Origin: Lysobacter sp. MMG2
GTDB taxonomy: Bacteria; Pseudomonadota; Gammaproteobacteria; Xanthomonadales; Xanthomonadaceae
DNA: 64,000 nt
Assembly (NCBI RefSeq): GCF_016735495.2
Contig: NZ_JAERQY020000003.1
Coordinates: forward strand, 62,001-126,000
Reading direction: 5' to 3'
Translations under genes and position numbers: made by a program
The notes under the pieces: model-generated
Databases searched by the model: none
Seen by the model: the letters and a program-made list of their open reading frames with translations, nothing else
Told to the model about the DNA's origin: nothing
Part shown: positions 20,740 to 29,471 of the stretch, one piece after another
Layout: each line of letters opens with the position of its first letter
Numbering within the stretch: the stretch's first letter is position 1

Positions 20740-22281
20740 ATGAGTTCCAGCACTGCGAACGGCCACGATACGCACGGCGGCGAGTCGCCCCACGACGCGC
20801 CGACCCACTGCGAAAACTGCGGCGCGCCGCTGCAGGGCCACTACTGCCACGACTGCGGCCAGTCCATCGTCAACCCGATCCGCCACGCGGCCCATGCCGT
20901 GGAGGAAGTGTTCGAAGCGTTCTGGCACCTGGACGGCCGCATCTTCCGCACGCTGCGCGATCTCATTTCGCCCGGCCGCGTCGCCATCAACTACCTGTCC
21001 GGCCAGCGCGCGAAGTACGTCGCGCCGCTGCGCCTGTTCGTGGTGCTGAGCGTGCTGACATTCTTCGTCGCGCAGATGGTGATCCGCGTCGAGACGCAGG
21101 ACGCGACGGTGCCATTGCTCGATGCGGGCGTGTCCAGCAACCCCAATCGCGCGCAGAACGTCAACCGCGAGAACAAGCGCTTCGCCACCGCCAACGACAT
21201 CGAGGACGTCGAGCGCGTCCGCGCGACCGAGCTGGCCGAACTCGCCGAAGGCCGCGACGCCGTCACCACGATGCTGCCGCACGTGCGCAAGCCGTTCGAA
21301 ATCGCGATGGCGGATGTGAACGCCGCCGCCGACCGCCGCGTCGCCGAGATCATCAAGGAGCAGAACCTCACGCCGCGCGAGGTCGAACGCGAGAAGGCCG
21401 CCGCGCTGCGCGAGATCAAGGCCGAATCCAAGAGCACGCAGGCCGTCCCGGAAATGGAGAAGGCCAAGACGCTGGCCGAGCTCGAGCAGCTGCGCAACAC
21501 GCGCCTGCGCAAGCAGCAGGGCGAGCTGGCGGCGCTGCCGGCCGCCAAGGCCGCCGAGCGCCGGCGCATGCTCGGCGAGATCCGCGAGACCAACCACGCG
21601 TCCGCGTGCCGTGCGGCGCAGTTGCAGATCGCGGTGGCGCGCGGCAGCGAAGGCTCGCGTTCGCGCAAGGCCGCCGATGATGCGCGCATCTACGGCGACA
21701 GCAGTTGCGAGAGCCGCCTGACGCTGTTCGGCAGCGACGAGCCGTGGGACGAGGAACTCAATCCGCTCAAGCTGTCGTGGGCGCCGGCCTTCCTCAACAA
21801 GTGGCTCAATTCGCAGATCGCGCACGGCAAGGACAACTTCGCGCGCGTGCAGTACGACTACGGCCTGTGGGTGCGCGCGGCGCTGGGCGCGGTGCCCTCG
21901 GCGCTGTTCCTGCTGGTGCCGGTGTTCGCGCTGCTGCTCAAGCTCGCCTACCTGGGCTCGAAGCGTCTGTACATGGAGCACCTGGTCGTCGCGCTCTACA
22001 GCCACGCTTACCTGTGCCTGGCGATCCTCGCCTTCTTCCTGCTGTTCGCGCTGGACAAGGCGATCACGCCGCACTGGGCGGCATTCGGCTGGATCTCCGG
22101 GCTGCTGGAGTTCGCGCTGTGGCTGTGGATGCCGATCTACCTGTGGATCATGCAGAAGCGCGTGTACCGAAACGGCTGGCTGCTCACTTCGCTGCGCTAC
22201 TTCGTGATCGGCAATCTGTACTTCGTGCTGCTCGGCTTCGCGGTGGCGTTCATCGCGCTGGCGAGCATCGTGCGGATGTAA
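20740..22281 (+). CDS. DUF3667 zinc-ribbon membrane protein
   Basis: A 513-residue protein of the DUF3667 family. Residues about 27-47 form a zinc ribbon (CENCGAPLQGHYCHDCGQ). A conserved segment follows (FWHLDGRIFRTLRDLISPGR) and leads into a first transmembrane helix (about 95-110). The middle (about 130-320) is a long, highly charged, Ala/Glu/Lys/Arg-rich region with coiled-coil character, much longer than in small family members. Three to five transmembrane helices occupy the C-terminal third (about 385-510). GGGGAGAG at 20723-20730 is the ribosome site. TATCTT at about 20682 may be the -10. Family function is unknown; the ribbon plus membrane anchor suggests a scaffold or sensor. Confidence 0.85.
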   Translation: MSSSTANGHDTHGGESPHDAPTHCENCGAPLQGHYCHDCGQSIVNPIRHAAHAVEEVFEAFWHLDGRIFRTLRDLISPGRVAINYLSGQRAKYVAPLRLFVVLSVLTFFVAQMVIRVETQDATVPLLDAGVSSNPNRAQNVNRENKRFATANDIEDVERVRATELAELAEGRDAVTTMLPHVRKPFEIAMADVNAAADRRVAEIIKEQNLTPREVEREKAAALREIKAESKSTQAVPEMEKAKTLAELEQLRNTRLRKQQGELAALPAAKAAERRRMLGEIRETNHASACRAAQLQIAVARGSEGSRSRKAADDARIYGDSSCESRLTLFGSDEPWDEELNPLKLSWAPAFLNKWLNSQIAHGKDNFARVQYDYGLWVRAALGAVPSALFLLVPVFALLLKLAYLGSKRLYMEHLVVALYSHAYLCLAILAFFLLFALDKAITPHWAAFGWISGLLEFALWLWMPIYLWIMQKRVYRNGWLLTSLRYFVIGNLYFVLLGFAVAFIALASIVRM

Positions 22282-22285
22282 CGCG

Positions 22286-22624
22286 ATGCACGATGCCGGC
22301 GCGCGCGTGGTGTACGAGGTGAACCTCGATGTGGAGGTCGCCATCGCGGGCGAGTTCCGCGCGTGGCTGGACGCGCATGTGCGCGAGATCCTCGCCCTGC
22401 CGGGCTTCCTCGGCGTGCGCGTGTGCGAGGTGCGCGATCCGCCTCCGGCCGACGATCGCCTCCACCTGTGCGTGCAGTACACGCTGCGCGACGCGGCCGC
22501 GCTCGATGCCTACCTGCGCGACCATGCGCCGCGCATGCGTGCGCAGGGTCTGGCGCGTTTCGATGGACACTTCACCGCACAGCGGCGGGTGATGGGGCTG
22601 GCGATGGAGTTGGGTCGCGCGTAA
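22286..22624 (+). CDS. DUF4286 family protein
   Basis: A 112-residue soluble protein matching the DUF4286 pattern. It starts with VVYEVNLDVEVAIAGEFRAWL, then HVREILALPGFLGVRV, and has a C-terminal FDGHFTAQRRVM. The ferredoxin-like alpha/beta layout and dimeric-barrel appearance are typical. Function is unknown. It begins 4 bases after the DUF3667 stop on the same strand, so the two are very likely co-transcribed. It is convergent with the DUF3106 gene, with only 15 bases between stops and no obvious terminator. Confidence 0.85.
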   Translation: MHDAGARVVYEVNLDVEVAIAGEFRAWLDAHVREILALPGFLGVRVCEVRDPPPADDRLHLCVQYTLRDAAALDAYLRDHAPRMRAQGLARFDGHFTAQRRVMGLAMELGRA

Positions 22625-22639
22625 CCGGCGTCGCCTGCG

Positions 22640-23275
22640 TCAGTGTTGCAGGCGTCGCCACAGCCAGTCCGCGCGCTCGCCCGCGCTCACCGACAGCAGT
22701 TCGCGCCGCAGCGCGGCCCGGCCGGCCGGTGGCGTGCGCTGGACGAGCACGCTCAGCTCACGCCGTTGCTGCGTCGGCATCGCCCGCAGGGTGCGCAACA
22801 GCGCCGCGTGCTCGCCCTCGGGCACCTGCGCCAGCAGCGGCTGCAAGGTGCCGTAGTCCGCACCGAGGTCGGGGCCGAACAGCCAGCCGCGGCGATCGCT
22901 GCGGTCCAGCGCATCGAACTGGGCCCGCCAGGCTGCCTGCAGGTCCGGCGGCATGGCCGCGTAGCGCGCGGCAGCGGCCTGGATCGGTTCGCGCTCGGTG
23001 GGCGACAGCGACTGCCAGGCGAGGTAGCGCTCGCGCCGCGCGTCGCGTTCGGCGCGCGGCAGGGCATCCCATTGCGCGGCGCGTTCGCCGAACTCGGCCT
23101 GCCGGGCCGGCGACCACGCCTCCCACTGCCGGGCGTTCTCGCGCAGCCGCTCCTGGGCGGCGGGCGGCAGGTGTTCGAGCAGGTCCGCCAGCTCGGGCGG
23201 CGTCGAACCGGCCCCGGCCGCGACCAGCACCAGCGCAAGCAGGGCCCAGCGACGACGCGTTCGTTCACGGCGCAT
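22640..23275 (-). CDS. DUF3106 exported or membrane-anchored protein
   Basis: A 211-residue protein of the DUF3106 family. A basic N-terminus and hydrophobic stretch (RRWALLALVLVAAGAGS, residues about 9-25) indicate export or a single anchor. The mature part is helical and rich in Arg, Glu, Ala and Trp, with repeated 'W-x-L-P-x-x-E-R-x-x-R' type units (WEAWSPARQAEF, WDALPRAERDARRERY and WQSLSPTERE), the hallmark of the family. Function is unknown. Its start overlaps the upstream sigma-like gene by 11 bases, so the two are translationally coupled and probably work together. The start was chosen at the ATG (MRRERTRRR) just before the hydrophobic segment. Confidence 0.85.
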   Translation of the reverse strand: MRRERTRRRWALLALVLVAAGAGSTPPELADLLEHLPPAAQERLRENARQWEAWSPARQAEFGERAAQWDALPRAERDARRERYLAWQSLSPTEREPIQAAAARYAAMPPDLQAAWRAQFDALDRSDRRGWLFGPDLGADYGTLQPLLAQVPEGEHAALLRTLRAMPTQQRRELSVLVQRTPPAGRAALRRELLSVSAGERADWLWRRLQH

Positions 23276-24254
23276 CGGCGGTCTCCGCTTCGGTTTCGCT
23301 GACGATGCCGTGCTCGACTGGCGACGGCGCCACGTTCTCCTCGACCGGCGCGTCGGCCGGCGGGGTCGGCACGTTGATGCCCGCCGCCTGTTGCGCCGCC
23401 AGCCAGCTGTGGAACTCCAGGTCCTTGGCGGCGGCTTCGCCCTGCGGGTCGGCGAGCAGCGCGAAATCGCGGTGCGTGACCCGCGCCAGTTCCTCGCCGT
23501 AGCGGGAAGCGGGCGAATCGGCTTCCGGGAGCGGCTCGACCCGGACCGGGCCGTGCGCCGCCGTCCCTTCGAAACCCGTGCCCCACGGCCAGAACGTCGC
23601 CGCGAGCCCCAGCAGGCATAGCGCCAGCAGCGTCCACAGCAGCGGCAGGAGCCAGCGCGGCCGGGCCGAGGCGGTCGGCGCGCGGGCGGCCTGCGTGGGC
23701 TCCCCATCGCCGCGCAGGACGGCCTCGCGGGCGGAACTCAGGCGGACCAGGCGGTCCGGCGGCAGGGTCTTGATGCGACGGTGGATCTGCTCGCGGATCT
23801 GCTGCCAGGCCAGCGGATCGGCGCGGCCGTCGGCGTGATGTGGCAGGGCGCGCTGCAAGGCCAGCCGGTAGCTCGGCAGGCCGACCGCGAGCACCGCGGC
23901 CGCCTCTTCCTCGGACAGCCCCGCGGCGACGCGCAGCAGCAGCGCCGCGCGCGGGCCGCTGCCGAGCTCGCCCAGTCGATCCGTGGCCTCGATGGCCACC
24001 GCGACCGCGGTGCGGTGCTGGAGCTGAGGCTGGGCCAGCAAGAGCGCCCAGAAGCGCTGCGGCCAGACGGCCATGGGGGTGTCCCGGGCCTCGTCGCGGA
24101 AGCGGCGCATGGCGCCGACCAGGGCCGCGTCACCGGCAGCGGCATCGCCGGCCTGCAACTCCGCCAGGACGGCGCCGCGGCGTTCCACCCCACGCAGGAA
24201 AGCGGACAGGGCGGGCGGGGCGCCCGGGGCGGGGGCAGCGGGGGAAACGCTCAT
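23265..24254 (-). CDS. Sigma-region-4-like protein with one transmembrane segment
   Basis: A 329-residue protein of unusual design. Residues about 100-137 (GPRAALLLRVAAGLSEEEAA, then VLAVGLPSYRLALQRAL) match the helix-turn-helix pattern of ECF sigma region 4. The preceding helical part (about 15-95) loosely resembles region 2, without the usual core-binding motif. Residues 201-221 form one clear transmembrane helix, preceded by arginines, so the DNA-binding part should be cytoplasmic and the last 100 residues periplasmic. That C-terminal part is acidic, ending VSETEAETADAP. The stop lies inside the following DUF3106 gene. TATGAT on the minus strand (24279-24284) could be the -10. It may be a membrane-tethered transcription regulator; whether it binds core polymerase is not shown. 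Confidence 0.65.
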   Translation of the reverse strand: MSVSPAAPAPGAPPALSAFLRGVERRGAVLAELQAGDAAAGDAALVGAMRRFRDEARDTPMAVWPQRFWALLLAQPQLQHRTAVAVAIEATDRLGELGSGPRAALLLRVAAGLSEEEAAAVLAVGLPSYRLALQRALPHHADGRADPLAWQQIREQIHRRIKTLPPDRLVRLSSAREAVLRGDGEPTQAARAPTASARPRWLLPLLWTLLALCLLGLAATFWPWGTGFEGTAAHGPVRVEPLPEADSPASRYGEELARVTHRDFALLADPQGEAAAKDLEFHSWLAAQQAAGINVPTPPADAPVEENVAPSPVEHGIVSETEAETADAP

Positions 24255-24698
24255 CGGGACTGCATCACCATGCACGGCATCATAGCGAGGCCGGACGCGT
24301 GAAAAACCGCTTGACAATACTGAGTGAGGCGCTCCTTCAAGCGTGGCGCGGCCTACGTCCGAAAAGCGGTTGTGCACAGCAGTAACCGTTCGGTCATGCC
24401 GTCGATCCTGAACGGCCGCTTCAGCCGAGTGACAACCATGTTTCACACTTAAAGCATTGATTTCAATGGCAATAAGTGCTTTGGCACTTTTTTCACCAAC
24501 GTAGCGGGGAGGCTTGTTTCTACGTTGTCGCGTATCACTCGCAACCAGCAATGCACAGATTTATCCACAGCTCGTGTGGATAAGGAGCTTTTCGCTTTGC
24601 GGCCGGGCACTTGCGTGACTTTTGTCCCACAGCGGGCAGCAATGGCCTGCAAACTCCCCGGCCACTTCCGTGCCAGTCGGGCCCGGTAGACTGCGCCG
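24255..24698. other. Intergenic region between sigma-like gene and priA
   Basis: This 444-base divergent region is visibly more A+T-rich (about 24430-24620) than its surroundings. It has TTGACA at 24311-24316 without a good -10, a DnaA-box pair at 24561-24583 described separately, and a near-box TTGTGCACA at 24370-24378. I see no protein gene. Confidence 0.6.
24561..24583. promoter_or_regulatory. Inverted pair of perfect DnaA boxes upstream of priA
   Basis: TTATCCACA (24561-24569) and its exact reverse complement TGTGGATAA (24575-24583) are separated by 5 bases, 115 bases before the priA start. Both match the strict E. coli DnaA-box consensus TTATCCACA. Confidence 0.7.
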
Positions 24699-26897
24699 AT
24701 GCCCGACACGCCCGCGCCCTCGCCGCCCGTCTGGCGGCTGGCCCTGCCCGTGCCGCTGCCGCGCCTGTTCGACTACCGGCCACCGCCCGGTAAGACGGCC
24801 CTGCCGGGCGACATCGGCCTGCGCGTGCGAGTTCCCTTCGGAAGTCGCGAACTGGTCGGCATCGTCGCCGAAACCGGGCCCATCGAGCCTGGAGCGCCCG
24901 AGCTGAAACACGCGCTTGCCCGCCTCGACCCCGAACCCGTCCTGCAAGGCGAACTCCTGGAGTCCCTGCAATGGCTCGCCCGCTACACCCATGCGCCGCT
25001 GGGCGAAGTGTTGGCGACCGCCCTGCCGGCGGCCCTGCGCCGCGGCGACGCCCTGCCCGACACCCACGCCTGGGCCTGGCAGCTCACCGAAGCCGGCCAC
25101 ACCGCGCGTGAGCGCCTGCGCAACGGTAAGCCGCGCCGCCTCGCGGACCGGCTCCTGGCCGGGCCGTGCGACGAGGACACGCTGGACGGGGAGGACGACG
25201 ACTGGCGCAGCGCCGCCCGCGCGCTCGCCAAGCGGGGGTTGGCGGAGCGCCTGGCCGTTCCGGCCGTCGCCCACGCCCCCCTCCCGCGTCCAGGCCCGGA
25301 CCTCAACCCCGAACAGCAGGCGGCGGTCGACACGATCCTGGCCGCCCGCGCCGGCTTCGCGGCCATGCTGCTGGACGGCGTCACCGGCAGCGGCAAGACG
25401 GAGGTCTACCTGCACGCCATCGCCGACTGCCTGGCGCGAGGCAAGCAGGCGCTGGTGCTGGTGCCGGAGATCGGCCTGACCCCGCAGACCCTGGCGCGCT
25501 TCCGCGCCCGCCTGGGCGTTCCGGTGCACGCGCTGCACTCGGGCCTGAGCGACGGCGAGCGCGCCCGCACCTGGACCGCCTTCGCGCGGGGCGAGGCGCG
25601 GGTGGTGGTCGGGACCCGCTCGGCGGTGTTCCTGCCCTTGCCCGAAGCCGGGCTGATCGTGGTCGACGAGGAACACGACGGCAGCTTCAAGCAGCTCGAC
25701 GGCATCCGCTACCACGCCCGCGACTTCGCCCTGGTGCGCGGCAAGGCGCTGGGCGTGCCGGTGCTGCTGGGCAGCGCCACGCCTTCGCTGGAATCGCTGC
25801 GCAACGCACAGGCCGGTCGCTATGCGCACCTGCGCCTGCAACAGCGCGCGGGCCAGGCGCAGCCGCCGTCGGTGCGCGTGTGCGACGTGCGCAAGCGGCC
25901 GCTGGAGGCCGGGCTGTCGCCGGAAATGCTGGACACCATCGCCGCCGCGCTCGACGCCGACGGACAGGTGCTGGTGTTCAAGAACCGGCGCGGCTACGCG
26001 CCCGTGCTGCTGTGCCACGACTGCGGCTGGAGCGCCCAGTGCCAGCGCTGCGACGCGCCGATGACGGTGCATGCCGGCGGTCGCCGCCTGCAATGCCATC
26101 ACTGCGGCGCGCGCCGGCCCGTGCCGAACGCCTGCCCGGACTGCGGCGGGCTGGCGCTGCAACCGCAGGGCGCGGGCACAGAACGTATCGAGGAAGTGCT
26201 CGCGGCGCGCTTCGCCGACGTTCCCGTGCTGCGCATCGACCGCGGCACCACGCAACGCCGCGACGCACTGGAACAGGCGCTGGCGAAGTTCGGCACGCAG
26301 CGCGGCATCCTCGTCGGCACGCAGATGCTGGCCAAGGGACACGACCTGCCCCACCTGACGCTGGTCGCCGTGGTCGGCGTGGACGAAGGCCTGTTCTCGG
26401 CGGACTTCCGCGCGCCCGAGAAGCTCGCGCAACTGCTGATCCAGGTGGCCGGACGCGCCGGTCGCGCGCATCGCCGCGGCGAAGTGCTGCTGCAGACGCA
26501 CCATCCGGACCACCCGCTGCTGGCGACGCTGCTCAGTGGCGGCTACCACGCTTTCGCCGAGGCCGAACTCGCGCAGCGCGAGCTGGCCGGCTTCCCTCCG
26601 TTCGCGCACATGGCGATGTTCCGCGCCGAGGCGCAGCAGGTGGAAGCCTGCGATGCTTTCCTGCGCATGGCGCGCGAGGCGCTGCGCGAGACGAACGCGC
26701 CCCTCGACCTGCACGGCCCACTCCCCGCCCCGATGCCGCGCCGGGCCGGCTTTCAGCGCATGCAACTGCTGCTGTCCGCCGCCGACCGCCGCAGCCTGCA
26801 CGCCGCGCTCGAAGCGGCCCTGCCCGCGATCTACGCCGCAACGGAAACGCGCAAGGTGCGCTGGTCGCTGGATGTGGATCCGGTGGATTTGTACTGA
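24699..26897 (+). CDS. priA: Primosomal protein N' (replication restart helicase PriA)
   Basis: A 732-residue ATP-dependent 3'-5' DNA helicase that recognises stalled forks and loads DnaB via PriB/DnaT. The N-terminal 3'-binding domain begins WRLALPVPLPRLFDY. The helicase shows Walker A GVTGSGKTEVYL (around residue 228), the Walker B box VDEEHDGSFKQ (DEEH, the PriA version of DEAH) and LLGSATPSLESL. Eight zinc-ligand cysteines follow, in CHDCGW, CQRCDAP, CHHCGARRP and CPDCGG, then the second RecA-like lobe with GTQMLAKGHD and QVAGRAGRA. Length equals E. coli PriA (732). No strong ribosome site precedes the ATG at 24699. Confidence 0.97.
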   Translation: MPDTPAPSPPVWRLALPVPLPRLFDYRPPPGKTALPGDIGLRVRVPFGSRELVGIVAETGPIEPGAPELKHALARLDPEPVLQGELLESLQWLARYTHAPLGEVLATALPAALRRGDALPDTHAWAWQLTEAGHTARERLRNGKPRRLADRLLAGPCDEDTLDGEDDDWRSAARALAKRGLAERLAVPAVAHAPLPRPGPDLNPEQQAAVDTILAARAGFAAMLLDGVTGSGKTEVYLHAIADCLARGKQALVLVPEIGLTPQTLARFRARLGVPVHALHSGLSDGERARTWTAFARGEARVVVGTRSAVFLPLPEAGLIVVDEEHDGSFKQLDGIRYHARDFALVRGKALGVPVLLGSATPSLESLRNAQAGRYAHLRLQQRAGQAQPPSVRVCDVRKRPLEAGLSPEMLDTIAAALDADGQVLVFKNRRGYAPVLLCHDCGWSAQCQRCDAPMTVHAGGRRLQCHHCGARRPVPNACPDCGGLALQPQGAGTERIEEVLAARFADVPVLRIDRGTTQRRDALEQALAKFGTQRGILVGTQMLAKGHDLPHLTLVAVVGVDEGLFSADFRAPEKLAQLLIQVAGRAGRAHRRGEVLLQTHHPDHPLLATLLSGGYHAFAEAELAQRELAGFPPFAHMAMFRAEAQQVEACDAFLRMAREALRETNAPLDLHGPLPAPMPRRAGFQRMQLLLSAADRRSLHAALEAALPAIYAATETRKVRWSLDVDPVDLY

Positions 26898-26901
26898 GTG
26901 G

Positions 26902-26976
26902 CGGGATTCGGAATTCGAGATTCGCAGAGCAGGATCTCGCTCTTACGAATCTCCAATCCCCAATCCCGAATCCCGG
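26902..26976. repeat. Inverted GGGATTC/GAATCCC heptad repeat, copy 2
   Basis: Arm 1 (26902-26924) and arm 2 (26946-26976) face each other across about 21 bases, between the convergent priA and spermidine-synthase-like genes. Arm 2 is translated as the last residues of the latter (GRDSGLGIGDS). Confidence 0.8.
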
Positions 26977-29471
26977 CCTTCCCGCCACACCCACGCCGCA
27001 AACACATACAACGCCAGCGCCACGATCAGCGTCGCGCGCAACCCGATCGCGATCGACAGCAGCAGCGCCAGCAACGCGGCGATCACCGATGCGCAGCCAT
27101 TGAGTCCCCACGCCCACGGCACGAACGCCGGTGCGCTTCGCGCCAGACGCGCCAGGCCCAGCGGAAACGGTATGCCCATCGCGAACGCCAGCGGCGCAAT
27201 GCCGACGAATGCCAGCATCGCGCGTCCCCACACGGGCCACGAAGCCGCGAGCGCATGACCTGCCGCAAACACGACAAACTGCCAGAGCAATCCGAACACG
27301 ATCGCGCGCACCGCCCAACCAACGCGGCGCGCGAGCATGCCATCGTCCGCGTCCGACACGAACCGCTGCGCATGCAGGCTGCCCAGGCCCGCGCACAGCA
27401 GGATCGCCGCCAGGCCCACGTTCGCCGCCAGCCACGGGTGGCCGATCAGCAGGGTCAGGCGCGACAGCGTGACGATCTCGACCAGCAGGAACGCCAGCCC
27501 CAGCGCGAGGAAGTACAGGCCCATGCGCGTGCGCGACAGCGGGACCTGCGCGCGCGGCGCCGGCAACGCACGCAGGGGCAGCAGCACGAGCAGCAGTGCG
27601 AGCGGAACCGCCTGCAGCAGCGCCGCCACCACCAGCAGATAACCTGAATCCAGCAGCACCGCACTGCCCTGCGCGCGCAGGCGCATCAGCTCGGGCAGGC
27701 TGCGCCAGCGGAAGGAATGCGCGAAGTAGGGCCGGTCGTCGCGCGCGGGCCCGATGTCGAAGCGATAGGCGCGGATGTACTCGCGCGCCTGCGGTCCGGG
27801 CGCGAGCAAGGTCTGCGTGCCGTCGTACAGCGTCGGTGGATCGAGAAGATGGAAACGCTCCTGCGCACGAACGCGCCAGCCCGGTGCGTGCACGACATCG
27901 AAGCCGTGTCGATCGGAAAACCGCAGCAGCGCGGTAACCGCTTGAGGCGGCAGCGCGGAACGCGCGACCAGCCAGGTGCTCGCGTCCCAGTTGCGGATCG
28001 CAGCGATGTGTTGCGCGGGTTCGGCCACGCCCTCGCCGCGCAGTGCGGCGACGGCGGTGGCGAACAGCTTGAGTTCGTCGCGCGGCGGCTGCTTGCTCCA
28101 GCGCGTGGCGACGATCAGGCCGTTCGGCGCAAGTCTGTCCAGATACTCGCGCATCGCCTCGACGGTGAGCGCGTACTGCTCGCTCGCCGATTGCACGCCG
28201 GCGCCGCCGCTGGCGAAGGATTCGCCGCCCGCGAGGACGATCAGGTCATAGCGATCACGGCTGGCGCGCACGAAGCTGCGCGGCTCGGCGACGAACATGC
28301 GCACGCGCCGGTCGTGCAGCAGTCCGCCCGTATAGGCGGCAAAGTCGTCCTGGACCCAGCGCAGTCGCCGCGCCGACTGCTCCACCGCGTCCACGTGGCG
28401 CGCGCCCAGGTTCAACGCCTGCAGCACGTCCATGCCGCCGCCCGCACCGAGCACCAGCACGGTGTCGGGCGTGCGCATGCGGTACGGCAGCGCCGATGTC
28501 ATCGCTTCCAGCCATTGCCAGTCTCTGCGGCCATCGTCGCGCACGATCGGCGACAGTCCGTCTCCATCGGTGTAAAGCGCCAACTGCGGCGGCGGCTCTT
28601 CCGCATGCGACAAGCTCAGGCCCGGCGCGTGGCGCAATGGCACGCGCGGGCTGTCGACGATCGCGAAGCTTCCATAAGGATCGAAGCCCTGCGCAATCAC
28701 GCGCGCCTGTGGAAGAAGCAGCGTCTTGCTCATTCCCTTGAACTCGTTCGCGTTCGGCGCAAGCACGTGGGTCGGCGCGAGTGCGAGCAGCGCCAGCGCC
28801 ACGACGGCGGCGCCCACACGCGGCGCCCGCTCGCGCGCGACGATCCCCGCAGCGATGGGCCCGCACAATGCGGCCAGCAACAAACCGTGTTGCACCGGCA
28901 TCAGGCTGGACGCCAGCGCGGCCAACGCACCGATGGCCGCGCCCAGCAGGTCCGCGCCGTACAACGCGGGAATCTGCGCCCCATGCCGCGCGAATGCGAG
29001 GCCGAAGCACGCCGCCGCGAAGAAGAACGGCACCGACAGGGTGAGGTAGAGCGCGCTGAGCCACAGCAGCTGGCGCGGATTCCACACCAGCTCCAGGCCG
29101 TTGAAGGGCAACGCGCGCGCGACCACCAGCGTGATCGCGGCGCTGGCGGCGAACAGCAATGCGCACCCCGCGAAGGCGTTGTTGAAGCGACGCGCCAGTC
29201 GCTCCCGGCCATCGCCCCGCAACCACAGGCTCAACCATGTGCCGCTGGCGCCGTGGCCGAGCAACGCAAGGCTGATGATCATCACCGCGAACGGATGCCA
29301 GTGCGCGATGGCAAGCCAGCGCATCAGCAGCAGTTGCCAGGCCAGTGCGGCGGCCGACAGGAGCGCGATGGCGACGATCAGTGAGGTGCCGGGCTTGGCC
29401 GCGTCACGTCCCGCGAGGTCCGCACGCGAGGTTCGCGTTTGCGCCTCGGCATCCACGCTCGCGCGGCTCAC
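26943..29471 (-). CDS. Polytopic membrane protein with spermidine-synthase-like domain
   Basis: An 842-residue protein. The N-terminal 240 residues have about seven to eight transmembrane segments. Residues about 260-600 form a class I methyltransferase/spermidine-synthase-type fold with the nucleotide loop VLVLGAGGGMDVLQAL (about 338-352) and the acidic strand end HVDAVEQ. About seven more transmembrane segments follow. This resembles SpeE-like fused transporters with 'spermine/spermidine synthase' annotation, but the catalytic Asp pattern of true aminopropyltransferases is not evident (VLAGGESFASGG instead), so the reaction is uncertain. The start is the GTG at 29471, which overlaps the methyltransferase stop in GTGA. 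The C-terminus is encoded by an intergenic repeat. Confidence 0.75.
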   Translation of the reverse strand: MSRASVDAEAQTRTSRADLAGRDAAKPGTSLIVAIALLSAAALAWQLLLMRWLAIAHWHPFAVMIISLALLGHGASGTWLSLWLRGDGRERLARRFNNAFAGCALLFAASAAITLVVARALPFNGLELVWNPRQLLWLSALYLTLSVPFFFAAACFGLAFARHGAQIPALYGADLLGAAIGALAALASSLMPVQHGLLLAALCGPIAAGIVARERAPRVGAAVVALALLALAPTHVLAPNANEFKGMSKTLLLPQARVIAQGFDPYGSFAIVDSPRVPLRHAPGLSLSHAEEPPPQLALYTDGDGLSPIVRDDGRRDWQWLEAMTSALPYRMRTPDTVLVLGAGGGMDVLQALNLGARHVDAVEQSARRLRWVQDDFAAYTGGLLHDRRVRMFVAEPRSFVRASRDRYDLIVLAGGESFASGGAGVQSASEQYALTVEAMREYLDRLAPNGLIVATRWSKQPPRDELKLFATAVAALRGEGVAEPAQHIAAIRNWDASTWLVARSALPPQAVTALLRFSDRHGFDVVHAPGWRVRAQERFHLLDPPTLYDGTQTLLAPGPQAREYIRAYRFDIGPARDDRPYFAHSFRWRSLPELMRLRAQGSAVLLDSGYLLVVAALLQAVPLALLLVLLPLRALPAPRAQVPLSRTRMGLYFLALGLAFLLVEIVTLSRLTLLIGHPWLAANVGLAAILLCAGLGSLHAQRFVSDADDGMLARRVGWAVRAIVFGLLWQFVVFAAGHALAASWPVWGRAMLAFVGIAPLAFAMGIPFPLGLARLARSAPAFVPWAWGLNGCASVIAALLALLLSIAIGLRATLIVALALYVFAAWVWREGRDSGLGIGDS

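Noticed and set aside
23265-24254. A functional ECF sigma factor
   Set aside because: Region 2 core-binding motifs are not recognisable and a transmembrane helix follows, so I call it sigma-region-4-like only.
24255-24698. The chromosomal replication origin
   Set aside because: Two boxes and an A+T-rich patch are suggestive, but there is no dnaA, dnaN, rpmH or gidA neighbour and no array of boxes. A cumulative GC-skew plot would decide.
26536-27258. Plus-strand open frame across the priA end and repeat copy 2
   Set aside because: It is out of frame with priA, Arg/Ser-rich, and runs through the intergenic repeat without any domain.
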